Positions 40,301-51,942 are shown, counted from the first letter of the stretch. The stretch is 64,000 nucleotides of DNA from Microbotryum silenes-acaulis (GCA_003665825.1 QPFY01000020.1:398644-462643); one strand, 5' to 3'. Numbers and translations: made by a program. The notes: generated from the sequence alone by a model not told the origin.

Positions 40301-41085
40301 ATGGCTTTGACCCTCGCAAAATCATGGCGCATCCGACCGTCTTGGCATTCTACGATCGGATAGCTCAGGGCAAACCATTGCAAGTAGAACCTCTGTTTTT
40401 GTTGTTTTGTCCGACAGCACTCTCATCTAAACCGAACCGATCCGAACTCCACAGTTTCACCTCCATTCCCCCACTCCTCAACCCGCTCTACTACGTCCCC
40501 GACGACTGTCCCCTAACCTGGCAACTACTTCACATATTCGGTCGTCCTTCCGACCCACTTCCTCAAGGATCGGCGGTCCTGGCACCGGGTCAAAGACCCC
40601 CTTCGGAAGCGGTAGCTCAAACTACGACAACACCGAATGCTTCCCCTTCAACGTCGACCTCTGGAGTGAATTGCGCGACAGGCTTGTCGGCGTCGGGTTC
40701 GTTGATCGAACTCAAGCCCGCTTTCATCCCCGTTACGAGGTCCCTCACTTCCACTACTTCAACGACGTGCTCGACCCCTTCTGCAATGTTGACTTCTTCG
40801 ACAGATTGGGAACAACACCTGCGTGAAGCCATTGATGCCCATCTCACGACCATCCCGACCTCGGGCGACGGATCGCAAGGACCATCAAGTCGTCAGAGCT
40901 TCTTGGATCGAGCGAAGGAGCTCTATGACGAATCGAGGTTGTTGAGGAAGAGGGGGAGGGAAGGGTCCGTCGCTTCCATCTCTTCCGCGAGTGGTGGAGA
41001 GGCGGACGAGGTGAAAGTGGAGGGGAAGGAAGCGAAGCTTAAGCCAAGGTCCAAGAGGAAGAGGCCACACAGGGTTGGTAGGTGA
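37309..41085 (+). CDS. PIF1: PIF1-family DNA helicase
   Basis: PIF1 helicases unwind 5' to 3' at G-quadruplexes, telomeres and in mitochondrial DNA. After a Ser/Pro/Thr-rich N-terminus of about 270 residues comes FFTGSAGVGKSFLLHE (Walker A). Then follow YAITAPTGIAALQIGGATIQ, LIIDEISMVDPELF (Walker B), SGDFFQLPPVP, VFRQSDMEFIRVL, NCPAPDKLRLRVGAQVM-like sequence, HKSQGQTLDAVTV and AYVALSRCRTISGMKV. This is the full PIF1 motif series, spread over about ten exons. A Cys pair (HPQCMRCG) and an insertion lie between the Walker B region and motif III. The C-terminal 250 residues are low-complexity, ending in a Lys/Arg-rich stretch (PRSKRKRPHRVGR) that could be a nuclear signal. Its 5' end has a degraded copy at 50.5-51.2 kb. 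Confidence 0.93.
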
Positions 41086-41931
41086 TGAAGACGCTGGCAC
41101 GGAAAGTCAGTCAGTCGTGGGATTGAGGAGGAGGCGCGATCGCGTTGTACCTTTGTAACCAAAAATGATCGCCATAGATACGACGCGAAGACGCGGTAGA
41201 ACAGGTTCAAGATGTAAAAAGATTCACATACTAAGAAAAAGGTCTGAATTACGCTTACCCCAGCGTGAGTCGTTGGATTTTCTTTGTCGTGGAACAGCGT
41301 GTTGCCCAATAGAGAGGAGGGGTATTGGGGTCTACGCGGGAGGATCGCATTTGTTTGGGAGAACTCGAGCACGCATTAATCGCAGTACATACAATCTTGT
41401 CTTGGAGACCCTCTCTTGGGCCGCAGCTTGATCGATCTGCGCGAATATTCGCTGATGCGTGTGAAACGATCACACCGCCCACCGATTGTCGCATACGCTC
41501 ACCGTCGATGATGCCTCGCCGTCGTCTCGCGTTCCCTTCTTCCTCCTTTATCACCTGCAGCCAAGAGTACTGCTCTTCTTGGCTGCACCTTTCCCTTGGT
41601 CCAGAGTAGCTCGAGCTTGCGGCAGCTGGCAACTGCACCCACCCCCCTTGCGCAGTAGAACAAGCTAAGTTGGTGAAGGCACGCCACTTTCGAGACTCAC
41701 GCAAACCCGGTCAACGCATGAGAACCGGATGTCCGAGGATACCCGAGGATAATGAGCATGCTTAAACCACTGATCATCCGATATTGCAGTGAAGTATCTC
41801 TTTGAGACCCATACGAATCCCGAGAGTATTACATATGCAGCTGAGCCAGCGAACTCACAATTCGTTCGGTCATCGCCAAACCCCGCAGAGAAAGGGATGT
41901 GGTGACGGCGGACAAGTGAAACTAAGTGACC
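41086..41931. other. Intergenic at the left border of the accessory island
   Basis: About 850 bp with only short overlapping ORFs and no conserved feature. It separates the PIF1 gene from the first kinase-like family member. Confidence 0.5.
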
Positions 41932-43293
41932 TCAATTTCGATCGCTACTCGGAGCTCCTTTATCCGTAAACAAGCTTCCCTCGGCATCTGAACCGCTACG
42001 AAAGCTGGAGTCCGTCGTGTCATCCTTAACCTCGAAACGTGCGTCGTTGAAGAGAGCGGCGACGACGTCCGGGCTCGGTGTTTCCACATCGAGGACAACG
42101 TTCAAGCACAAGGCGAGAAGTACCATCGCAAGCGATAACGTTGGGTACTGGGTTTCGAACGATGTGGTGGGCAGGCTTTGGAAGATGGGGCTGAAGAGGA
42201 TGCCAAAATCGCGCTTGTGCGATTCCGGAAGCCGAACTGATGCGGAGTGAAAGCCAGTTCGGTCAGTCCGCAGCTCGATCTGTTGGCGCACGGAGCTGGA
42301 ACAACGTGCTCACCCTTTTCGGTCACCATTCCAAGATAAGCCCCGCAGACGATGCCGAAGCGGACATCCAAGTGGTAGTCACTTGACGCGGTTGCCAGCT
42401 GCATGCCCGACTGCGCAAGCTCGGGGCGCATGGATCAATACTAGGGCCGCGGGGAGGAACCGCACAATTGCACAAGATGGCTTACCTAGCGTAAAATGTC
42501 GCTCGAATTGAGTGTTCCTGGCTTCTTGACACGCGATCTTACGGCCTCTAGGTCAGCAAGTCTAAATGCGGCCTTTGGGAATTTGAGGGACGACGAATCA
42601 AGAACGCGGCCGTATTCATTCAGGACAAAGTCTTGTTTGCTCCCAACAGAGACTACAGAGACCACTCTGCGATCAGCGAGAAGCAACAGGTCTTCGTCAC
42701 TCTGCTGGTGGCGGTGCAGGCGGCCGCGGCGACTTGGCGATCAGCGAGAACTTGCCGACGGGGCCCGATCCCGTCATCGACGACGATGTAGACGCCTGCG
42801 CCTCCGCGGCCAATCGAGCGAGTACCATGCGAAGCACCGGTTCGACAACACGGAGACGAAGGCTCGCCGTCGCTTTCAGGCATTCGGCTTCATCTTTGCA
42901 TGGCTGATACGGCGGGATGTCTCCAAGCAGTCGCTCCATCTCGGACTGGACCAAATCGACCAACTCGAGGCGCTCCAGGAGGCGCCAAAGCGCTTCGAGC
43001 AGACGGGGCACGACAGAAGCACATTGCATTGCTGACACCGGATTGCGATCGACAGATCCTTGGTTGGCCACGTTCTCGATTCGGGGACGCTTCGGCTGAG
43101 TACCGTCCCTGCCTGCAGGAATGGCGTCGACCGGGTCCTCCGAGCTCGAGTCGTCGCTCGTTTCACTGAACTTGGCAGTAGTCGTGGAGGTCGACCAGTC
43201 CAGCTCATTCGTTTCGAAAGAGCGGAAAACGTCGAGGGAAAACAGTAGTCTGTTCCTGACGTTCGATAAGAAAAGTGCGAATCCTGGGACCAT
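41932..43293 (-). CDS. Kinase-like family member C: N-terminal module only
   Basis: This gene is related to the N-terminal halves of the two larger family copies at 43.6 and 55.6 kb. The best ATG is 43293 (MVPGFALFLSNVRNRLL). Recognisable family segments in order are: LLEALWRLLERLELVDLVQ (like LLDFLGAHDLVEPVYNE in copy A); RLRVVEPVLRMVLARL; after an intron VVSVVSVGSKQDFVLNEYGR; VRFGIVCGAYLGMVTEKG (like VRFGIMMSTHFAILAESG); and DFGILFSPIFQSL. It ends at 41932 with an acidic Ser-rich tail and has no kinase domain. I saw no clear frame break, so it may be expressed. It is head to head with copy A, with about 335 bp between the starts. Exon borders are approximate and the function is unknown. Confidence 0.55.
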
Positions 43294-43628
43294 GGCGGGC
43301 GGGACGGGCCTTTGTAGTGCGTGGCGTGGAGGAGAGGGAGAGGGAGATTGAATCGCGAGCAGGTACGCCGAGTGCGACAGAATTCGTGAGTAGTTCACGA
43401 GTGACCGGGTGACCGCCTGTGAGCCCGCGTGTGTGGGAGGCACTGAGCTCGGCAGGGGGATGAGGAGAGGGGAGGCCCGAGCGCGCGAGATCTCGCGAGA
43501 TCGATCGGCGCGTCAAATCCTGGCAGCAAAGGCCAAAAAGAAACATTCGCATGTGTATCGCGTCCGGCACCTCCATTACTCTTGCCTCTGCTCGCTGAAC
43601 TGAACGGCTCCCGTCACAAAGACACCTC

Positions 43629-46060
43629 ATGACCCCGATCCCCGCGTCGTGTGGTCATATGATGTTCTTCAATTGGAATCAGGACATTTTCCAGTCCCCG
43701 TACACGTTACTACCTGATGGTTCAAGCTCTGACCTTCACCCCTGCGGCAAGGTGGATGAGTTCAGCTACCGTGCGATCGGCATGCCCTTCCAAGGAGCCC
43801 CCCTTCCTCCCTCGTCACAGCTCCCAGTCTCAGCAATACTGGATACCTCACTCCAACAACGACTAGAAGGCGCGCTACTTGACTTTCTGGGCGCGCATGA
43901 CTTGGTGGAACCCGTATACAACGAGACGCGCCAGCTGCTGATGCACATGGGGGAAACACGACTCTTCTGTACGAACTCACCCGAGTGCACCGTCAGTATG
44001 CACGACCTGCGTATCCGAATACTCGAGCCCCTCGTCACGATCGCGCTGAAGAAATATCACGACAAGATCGAAGAGGACGGCAAGAAGTCGGGCGGTCTTT
44101 ACCTCCTCCACTATCGTCCCGAAGACCCCATTCGAACCCAACTCCCTCTCGGGATCACCTTTGCTCTGAGGCACACGAAAACGGAAGTGGCGTCCAACAC
44201 GACCATATCGTTTGAGGAAGACTCGAGCTTCCTGACCTTTGGATGTCAGCCGAACCTGTTTGCGCGCGAGGACGAGTGCAAGTTCTTCCTCAACGAGGGT
44301 GAGCCGATCCCGCTCGATCCATGCGGCAGGAGCCACGGCACACAGGCGATGCTGAACAAGGTGAGCATCTTGCATTCCCTCGTGCTTCACTCAACGGTCA
44401 CTATATTGCCAACTGTACCTTTCCTTGGGCCTCCAGCTTGCCTGGAGGATGCAGTCTGCAATTCAACGTGACCCAAAGACGGGTAAAGTCGAGGTACCGG
44501 TGCGCTTCGGCATCATGATGAGCACTCATTTCGCCATTCTGGCCGAGTCGGGTAAGTCGGATTGGTCATGACGAATGAGCTTGCTCATCCCTAAGTCGTA
44601 TTTTGGTTTCCTGACAGTCATTAACCCGAAAAACGATCAAGAAGCTGGACTCGCCTACACCTCCATCTTCAAAACCGGTAATGACTTCGAGGATCGGGAT
44701 CGATATGCATTCGATTTCCGGCCAAAATCCATTCCGCTTTTGTTCCTCGCGATCATACTAGACTATCTCGTCAAGGTCCCACCTCTGCCCGACGAGATTC
44801 TCAACTCTCTGTTTGGTAAGGGGAAGCATCTGGACGATTCTGGCGGAGACTCGGGTGTCGAGGGGCAGACCAAACTTGAACGCTCAGAGGAAGGTGACGG
44901 GGAACAGCCAGGTGGACCCGAGAACAAGGAACCTCCGGAACCATCCATCCGCCCATGACGTATGGACCACTAAGCAACTCGCTGTATAAGCGACGCTGAA
45001 CAGTGGCCGGTAAGTCATCTCGATCACCATCGGATAAGGATGGAAGTCGTTCGGCGTCTTCCCCGACATCCACTGCGTGTAGCTGACAAGGCTTTCTTTC
45101 TGACGTTTAGCCACAAATAGCTCTCTACAAATTTGACCGAGGGAATTGGGTGAACCGGAGCACACGTATCGAAGCCGTCATCTTCGAGGTCGTCAGCAAG
45201 CCGGGCAAATCCTTGAAGGCTCCTCGACACAACCCCAGTCATGACCTTGTCCACCTTCCCCCCGCGTTAGTGTATTATCTTTCTCGCCCCCTGGGCGAGC
45301 TTTATGGGCGAAGAAAGAGCTCCGTCGTCTTGTCCGATTTGAACGAGGTCAAACTCAACACTCTACCGGTGCTCGCTGCGGCGCAACTCCTGGGGAAAGG
45401 CGGGTTCGGCTCCGTAACCGCTGGCAGATTAGTGGCCAGCACTGCCGCAATCAGAGACGTGGATTCCAAGGATGGCAACTCGAACGCTTTTGAAGTGGGA
45501 AGTTCACCTGTAGGATCTCGCAATGAGGACTCGACCGACTCAAGATCGAGCTCGATCCCGACCAACCGACCCGTGGTGATCAAGCTGTTCGAAGCCGACC
45601 AGCTGGAGGCTGGCATTCGCGAATCACTCTTCAACGACCACGTCTTCCCCCTCCTTCCGGAAAAGGCTCGCGCGTTCCTACCCTCCTACTACGGGACCTT
45701 CCGATCGGTTCGTGGTCATACGATCGCGTTGATTATGGATTACGGAGGGCGGCCGATCCCCCGGTCCGAGAGATCGAACGAGGAACTCCGACAGAGGGTC
45801 GCGTGAGTTACACAATCCTTGGAGCGCATTGTCCACCTAAACCTGGTATAGGCGGCTAATTCATGGAATATCCGGCTCTACACAGCGATGTTTACCGTCT
45901 TTTTGAAGAGTACGGAATCGACCACTCGGATCGGGAGCTTCGTAATGTGTTGCTGCGCGATGACGGCTCGCTGTGCGTGATCGATTGGAACCTCGCCACT
46001 CTCATATTCACCTCGCACTCCCGGGGAGTGAAAAGGGCCAAGATGGTCTCAACAGGATAG
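43629..46060 (+). pseudogene. Kinase-like family copy A (N-terminal module plus protein-kinase-like domain), probably broken
   Basis: The ATG at 43629 opens exon 1 (to 44360), then 44437-44551, then 44618 onward. The N-terminal module has FSYRAIGMPFQGAPLPPSSQ, TRLFCTNSPECTVSMHDLRI and VRFGIMMSTHFAILAESG. A kinase-like domain follows at 45,111-45,802 and 45,886-46,060. It has the glycine loop LLGKGGFGSV, VVIKLFEAD with the ATP Lys, the catalytic-loop form HSDRELRNVLL (HxD, Asn) and VIDWNLATL in place of DFG. Relative to copy B, the frame is lost shortly before 44,956, where a TGA is met, and a second stop TAA lies at 44,987-44,989 where B has CAG. The downstream kinase part is intact. It may be a recent pseudogene or two separate products. 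The family resembles fungus-specific kinase expansions; the precise family is not identified. Confidence 0.7.
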
Positions 46061-46309
46061 AATTCATGTCATCACCGGCATCCTCTCATCCAGGAGCTAG
46101 CTCACCCCGACCTTGCCTTAATACTTCCGCAAGAGACTTTTAACAATATCCGCTCGAAAAACGGACTCGACAGAGTGCAAGCAAAGCTCGGCAGGGTTTA
46201 CAGATTATCTGTCATATCTCGTTGCCTTGACGGAACTGGCTTGCTTAGTTTCTGCACCTGCATGGTAATCTACTAACTTCTACTAATAGTAGCCAATCTA
46301 CAACCACAA

Positions 46310-48860
46310 AACGAGAGCCCATCTCTGGCGGGTCCCTCTTCCATCTTCATCCGCCTGCGCAAAGTGCGAGCATCCGACCTCATCCCTTCGCTCACGGTCA
46401 ACGATGTTGTTCATTCCGACCCTGATTCGATGCTTGGAGCGGCCAGCGACTACTTCGAGCGGGTCTATGAGGACCGCCCCATCGATGACGCGGCCCTGAA
46501 GGTGATCATCGACGGCCCCGCTTCGACTCGCCTCTCCCCCGCGGACTCACAACGATCCCCACCGAGGCCCGTCAGCCTGGACCTCTTCCCCGCAACACCG
46601 CCCACATCCATCTCATCCACAAACGCGGCAAGAGGGATCAGCTCTCGAACAAACGCCCCATATCGCTCATCAATGCGGACGAGCGCATCATCTCCCAAGC
46701 CCACAACCAGCGCCTCGCTCCCTTGCTCGAGTCCCTGATCGGCCCAACCCAACGTGGCTTTGTTCCGAACCGTTGGATCAGCACGAACATCGCTAAGGTC
46801 CAGTGTCTCATGGACCCTGGACTTCCGGGCTCAACACCCGTGTCCGGCATGCTAGCGGTGATGGACTTTGAAAAGGCTTACGATCGTCTTTCCCACGCGT
46901 ACCTTGATGCAGTCCTCTGCGCCGTTGGCCTCGGCCCCAAAGCCCGCCAATGGTACCGAGCGACCTACACCAACCAATCTGCCTCGATCTTCCTTAACGG
47001 TTGGCTCTCGGCCGCTTTCGACGTCCTGTCGGGTGTTCGGCAAGGCGATCCTCTGGCTCCGTCTCTCTTCGTTCTGGCGATCGAGGGTTTTTGCCTGTCA
47101 GATTCGATTGAGGGTCAAGGGCATCGCGAGCCCGGGCCTCCAAACGATTCGAGAACTGCTCTTTGCCGACGACGCTTGCTGCGCGCTCCATAACCTCTCG
47201 GACCTCGACCATCTCAATCGGGCCATCGAGCTATACGAACGGGCAAGTGCTAGCAAGCTCAGCAACACCAAGTCCTTCCTCTATCCCCTCGGATCGTTTA
47301 GGGATCGGCCGATCGCTCCAGGTCTTGGGACCTGGCGTCTCCGCGACTCGCAGTTTCGCTACCTTGGTATTCAGGTCGGGGTGGACATTGCCGAGGATGC
47401 GGGATGGGACGGGGTCAAGGCCGCGACTATCGCTCATATACGCTCTATCCCGATGTACGATCTCCCATATGCAGCCAAATGCTCAATCATCAACATCTAC
47501 TGTTATACGAAGATACTCTACTACAATCGGTTCATCCCGGCTCCCACGAGCGTCGTCAAGGAAATCGAGGATGCGGCCATGCTCGCCATTCACGGTCGTG
47601 GCTCGGATGGGACTCAGCGAAATCCGCAGGTCTCTCGTTTGCGCCTCTATACCCCTCTCGACCACGGCGGCTTTGGTCTGATCGATCTGAATCGGCACCT
47701 AGCAATCGATCACGCCAAGTGGGTCTTCCAGCTCCGTGACCCGGACGGATGCTTCACACGCCACCTCTTCGACATACGCATTCGCCTGCAGGCAGAGCGA
47801 ACCAGCCTAACCCTTTCACCTTGTCCAGACCGGCCCCCAACCAGCATCGTCGTCCTTGGATCTGGATCTGGTGGGCATACTTCTGTCATCCTCCTCCAAA
47901 GTGGGGCCATGCGGTGAGAAAGACGAGGAATCTCCTTCCTCCTCGTTGGGTCCGCTATTTCGAAGCCTGGGCGTCGGTGACAACGCTCAATCCCCCCGAA
48001 CTGTCCAAGAGCCACAACCTCGAGCGATGGGCAACGCACGTGCTCTTTTTCCCAGCAGGCCATGGAATTCAACTCTCGGTGAACCCGACGCTGTTTCGAG
48101 GTCCCGATGGCGAGGTGATGACGCCGTCCTCGTTCGTCAACGCGTCCAAACGCCACTACGCCTTCCTCTACCCTCCCATCCTCCCCAAGCGACACCAGGA
48201 GGTCTTCACTCTGCCGGAGCAACGATGGAACGCATGGTGGAAGGCCTTACGCAAGCTTCGCAGGGTTCACTCGGACGCCGAAGATACCGCGCACCTCCTC
48301 TCTTTGGGATCCCTCCATCCAGGTCGCCAACTCGCATCCTTGACCAGCCCCCACTCCAACAATCGATCCTCCTCCTGTGTAATGTGCCTCTCGGAAGCGC
48401 CCGAGTGCCTCGTCCACCTCGCGGTGGGCTGCCCTTTTGCCCATCGTCTCTGGTCTGCTCTGTCCCCGACTCCACACCCCGTCTTCGTGGACTTCGTGTG
48501 TCCAGCCGTGTCTCGCTCGGAACGTCGACTTGTCGAACTACGAGTCCTCTTCTTCCACTCGATTTGGATGCTCTGTCGTCGCCGCCGATTCTCGTCGGAT
48601 CCTTTGGAACCGATCACCGAAACGGAATTCGAGGAGCTTCGAGCGTCTATCCAGGAGTCCAAGGGTCGCCTTGTGTCTCTGTAAGCCACCCAAGGGGGTT
48701 TTAGTGGGTATGGTTGATCCTGATGAAGGGTCAATGAGTCCTACACTACTGGCTTCTGCCAGTGTGCGTAAAAGCATTCCCTCCGACTTTTCCGAAGGTT
48801 TCTAGGTATCAATACAATTATACTGTTACTGAAATCTATCAAATAAATAAAAAAGAGAGA
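46310..48860 (+). mobile_element. Decayed non-LTR retrotransposon (LINE), 5'-truncated
   Basis: The reverse transcriptase is recognisable as NKRPISLINADERIISQAHN, GPTQRGFVPNRWISTNIAKV, AVMDFEKAYDRLSHAYLDAV, SGVRQGDPLAPSLFVLAIEG and the catalytic ELLFADDACCAL. Near the end a CCHC knuckle CVMCLSEAPECLVHLAVGC fits the C-terminal zinc motif of LINE ORF2. It is broken: the linker before the RT changes frame near 46,560, the RT shifts frame in a T run near 47,090, and again near 47,855. The endonuclease is missing, so the copy is 5'-truncated. The 3' end near 48,840-48,860 is an A-rich AAATAAATAAAAAA tail. It lies just past the point where 3' flanking similarity between copies A and B ends, so it probably inserted downstream of copy A. 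Confidence 0.88.
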
Positions 48861-49559
48861 CGAGTCGCGTGGCTTGACGTCACTGCTCATGGAGAGGCGG
48901 CTCAGAAACTCGAGAGGAGACGCTTCAGAATAAGTCAGCGAGCCAACTTAGTAGCAGGTGTCGGCCGCTTCCTCCGCGCATTCATCGGCGGCCAGGAGCC
49001 ACAAATTGCGCCGACGTTCGACGGCGTTCAATCGACGGCCCGGAGATTCCGGGGACGGTGCCAGCAGGTCACGCGATCACGATGCAGCCACGTCGACACG
49101 TCTGCTTGAGCTGCTTCGACTCCGCTCACGATCCGAGGAGTTGTCAAAGACCGACCTCGGCGAGCGTCAGGTTCGATTGATCTTAAGTTGCGCTGCGAGT
49201 TTCTCATGGGTCGCCAACTGCCGACTCTGTGTCGGGGGGTCAAAGGGAGGAACGACATCGGTTTCTCGGCTGGCGTTATACCGCGGTGCTGGACATCTGT
49301 GGTATTCAGGCTTTCTTCGCTTCCAAATAACTCATGGTACGTGCCTATGACTACTTCGGGGTGACCACGCATTGGGGTCACGATCTCAATGATGCTGATC
49401 TTTTTAAATCAGATGCAGTCCCGCACTTGGCAAGAATGAGGAGGAATGTCCGATTGCTGCTCAGCACGTGAATTCCATTCAAACTTTGCTCTGCGCTGGC
49501 GTACGAATGATTATAGGACTCGTCACCGGTGCATGCGACTGCTTTTGCCACCGGCCTTC
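48861..49559. other. Non-coding stretch of the island, nothing recognised
   Basis: About 700 bp after the LINE tail with short ORFs on both strands and no motif or repeat relationship that I can see. Confidence 0.4.
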
Positions 49560-50335
49560 CGGATTTTCGTCGGGGCTATGTCGGCATCCTCAGGCGCCAC
49601 CCAGTCCGCTTTCCGAATTTAATCCTCATTGCGACGTTCAAAACTCGTGTCAGAAGGGCTGCATTTCTCGGTTTGCCTGATTCCTTATCAGGTGGGCAAC
49701 AAGACACTTCTTCGAGTTGAAGCCTGCCGAGCGAGTTGATACTGAGTAGGTAAGAATCCAGATGGACTGCAGTGGGTCACCGTAGACGGTGCACAGCGGT
49801 CACATCGAGGGTCTGAGGGAGGGATACGATTTCGATGTCGAGTGTTGAACGGTACAGAATAGCGGTTCAAGACAGTCGAGGTGAGCGGCGGTAGGGCGTC
49901 GAAGACTTTCCTCTCTTCCCGGGCACGAGTACGCAGCCGAGGTTCAGACACATGTGAGGCAGTTGAGGTGAGTCCAATCGTCTAATAAGCAAATTCTGAT
50001 TATCTGAGTTGCTAATAGAAATATCTGGATCGTCAGTCTCAACAGAACACTTGACCCAGCTTTCCGCCGCGACCCGAAAAATCTTCTTGGCAACTCTACT
50101 GTCGTCGACAAATTCACATTCGACTCGTGCGTCGGACGGGCTGTGCGGTATCCCAATGCATATCTGAAATCCTGAGATCTTGAGGCTTGATTGTAAAATT
50201 GCAACATATTTCCTTGAATTTGATAGTTGTCACCATGCGGGTGCTGAAAAGCCAAAGTGACCTGCATGCTGTTGGGCCTGCCGAATTTTGCTTCCCTCTC
50301 TGCCGAGTCTAACGTCTGACGCCTGGGGACTAGTA
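49560..50335. repeat. Island repeat R1 (uninterrupted copy)
   Basis: This stretch is similar along its length to 52,080-52,630 plus 53,230-53,475. Shared words include GTGTTGAACGGTACAGAATA, GTGAGTCCAATCGTCTAA and CTCTGCCGAGTCTAACGTCT (one mismatch in R2). No coding potential is convincing. It shows the state of the repeat before the insertion seen in R2. It may be the remains of an old transposon or of a duplicated intergenic block. Confidence 0.75.
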
Positions 50336-50539
50336 GGGACTAGTTCAGGCTGTTCAGGATCACCTACACGGACCCTCACCTTGCCTCAACTTCTCGGAGT
50401 CACTCGAGCAAACATGGTTATCACCTCGTTTCATCTCGTTAAGCAAGCCGGTAGTTCGGCCAAACTGTCAACCAAGCGCCCGGCAAGACCCCCCTCCCCT
50501 GCATCATCCACTGCACGACTCAACCACCTGACATGTAGC

Positions 50540-51235
50540 TCGGGCAGCACATTGAGGCGCGTCGCACGAGGATAAACCTCCACCTGGCAAGCTGCGAGAC
50601 ATCACCCACGACCTCGCTGCACCGACTGGATCGAACACTATCGCACATTCTTTCACAGTCGTCTGGCATCGCCTCACTTGTCGACGAGGGGCTGTGGCAC
50701 AAGGCTGCGAAAGGAGTCAGTGTTGCATTCGGTACCAACGAGCCACCTCCTCTCCTCTCCTCGCCGGGCTTCCCCATTATGATGATGTCGTCCGATGATG
50801 AAAGATGGGTAGACCTCGGGCGTAGTGCACCCAGTACTCACGAATCAGCGCCATCCAAGTACCAGCCGTTGCCGATCGGTGACTGTGAGCTCGACCCCAC
50901 CACCCTCGAGCTCAAAGTGCTGTTCCACTCGGCAACCCATCCACACCTCTTGACAGCTCAGCGATGAACGTCGACTCGACTCCCCGTGCTGGAGCCATGA
51001 CCACTCCCCAGCGGAGTCCTTTTCCATTCGCATCGGGCTCAGGAGTAGGCGCCGGCATTCGCCCTATGACCCCATGTTCTTCGACCCTTTCACCCCGAAT
51101 CGATGCTAGTCTCGCCAAGGACGTACGACCCGTCACCGTCGCATCGACTGCCTCGACGACTCCTACTCGACGTACCGCTACCTTGGCTCCCCATGGAATG
51201 CATCACCATCGAATCCTACCCTCTCGCCGCCGTCC
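50540..51235 (+). pseudogene. Degraded copy of the PIF1 gene promoter and N-terminus
   Basis: Translation gives SSDDERWVDLGRSAPSTHES, then after a frame change MNVDSTPRAGAMTTPQRSPF, VTVASTASTTPTRRT and, in another frame, MECITIESYPL. These match in order the start of the PIF1 protein at 37,309 onward (GSVDIGRSAPSTREAAS, DVDPTPRAGAMTTPQRRP, STAPTTPTRPTS, MECITIESSPL). Upstream nucleotide similarity also covers the PIF1 promoter. Several frameshifts separate the pieces, and the copy stops well before the helicase domain. Confidence 0.85.
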
Positions 51236-51238
51236 TAC

Positions 51239-51432
51239 CTCGAACGACACAGCTTAGTCGACGAGGTTTTGGAACTTGCGAACAAACTCATCTAAAACAT
51301 CCATCCGGGACAACGATGCGTTACCGAGCACGAATGCGCCAACTTCACGATCCAACTCGTGCCTCACTTCTTGGAGCCAATGCTCGACCTAATCATGCCT
51401 CGCTAATACTTGGGAGCCGGGAGCACCCGAAC
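51239..51432 (+). pseudogene. Kinase-like family fragment E, left arm of an inverted duplication
   Basis: The + strand reads ERHSLVDEVLELANKLI then TAA, where the opposite-strand partner F reads KLVQ. After frame changes it gives FLEPMLDLI. It equals the DFLGAHDLVEPVYNE region of copy A. It is fused directly to the PIF1 fragment. It pairs with 51,600-51,789 on the other strand. Confidence 0.75.
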
Positions 51433-51599
51433 CCCGGCACGGCGTCCCAGTTTGGGGCTCGACCATTCAAAGTCCAAGAATGGATCGCCGTCAGCAAGGC
51501 GACGGCAATATGATCCTTGAGATAGACGAGCAATTGTGCTCTCTCCTCTCGTTCGAGTTAAATGTGACCCCGGACGCGCCTCGATTCCGGGGATCGGCT

Positions 51600-51942
51600 G
51601 CGGGGGTGCTCCCGGCTGCCAAGTAGCGAGGTCTGATCAGGTCGAGCATGGGTTCCAAGAAGCGAGGAACGAGTTGGACCGCGAAGTTGGCGCATTCTTG
51701 CTCGGTGAAGCATCGTTGTCCGGCATGGATGTTTGGACGAGCTTGTTCGCAAGTTCCAAAACCTCATCAACCAAGCTGTGTCGTTCGAGAAACTTGAAGA
51801 AACCGGTGAGCATTCGAGGCAGGACGATTTCGTCTCGCATGGCAGCTGGCACCGGGTCCCGCTTCGCCTTCGCCGAGCAGGAATCCGCAGCCGTGTCCAT
51901 CGAGCGGTCCAAAGCTTCTTCCTTCTCTGAACCCGGCAGCAT
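51600..51942 (-). pseudogene. Kinase-like family fragment F, right arm of an inverted duplication
   Basis: The - strand reads SAKAKRDPVPAAMRDEI, LPRMLTGFFKFLERHSLVDE and VLELANKLVQTSMPDNDASP, then loses frame before ASWNPCST. It covers the same family segment as fragment E plus about 150 nt more of the upstream part. Its relation to copies A-D is visible only at protein level. Confidence 0.7.

Noticed and set aside
49028..49381. Overlapping ORFs of 117-130 codons after the LINE
   Set aside because: They open on both strands at once, share no motif with the kinase-like family or the LINE, and have no start or splice context worth annotating.
51239..51300. C-to-T differences (for example CAA to TAA in fragment E) as a RIP mutation signature
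   Set aside because: Too few sites and both transition and transversion differences occur; no clear context bias can be shown by eye.
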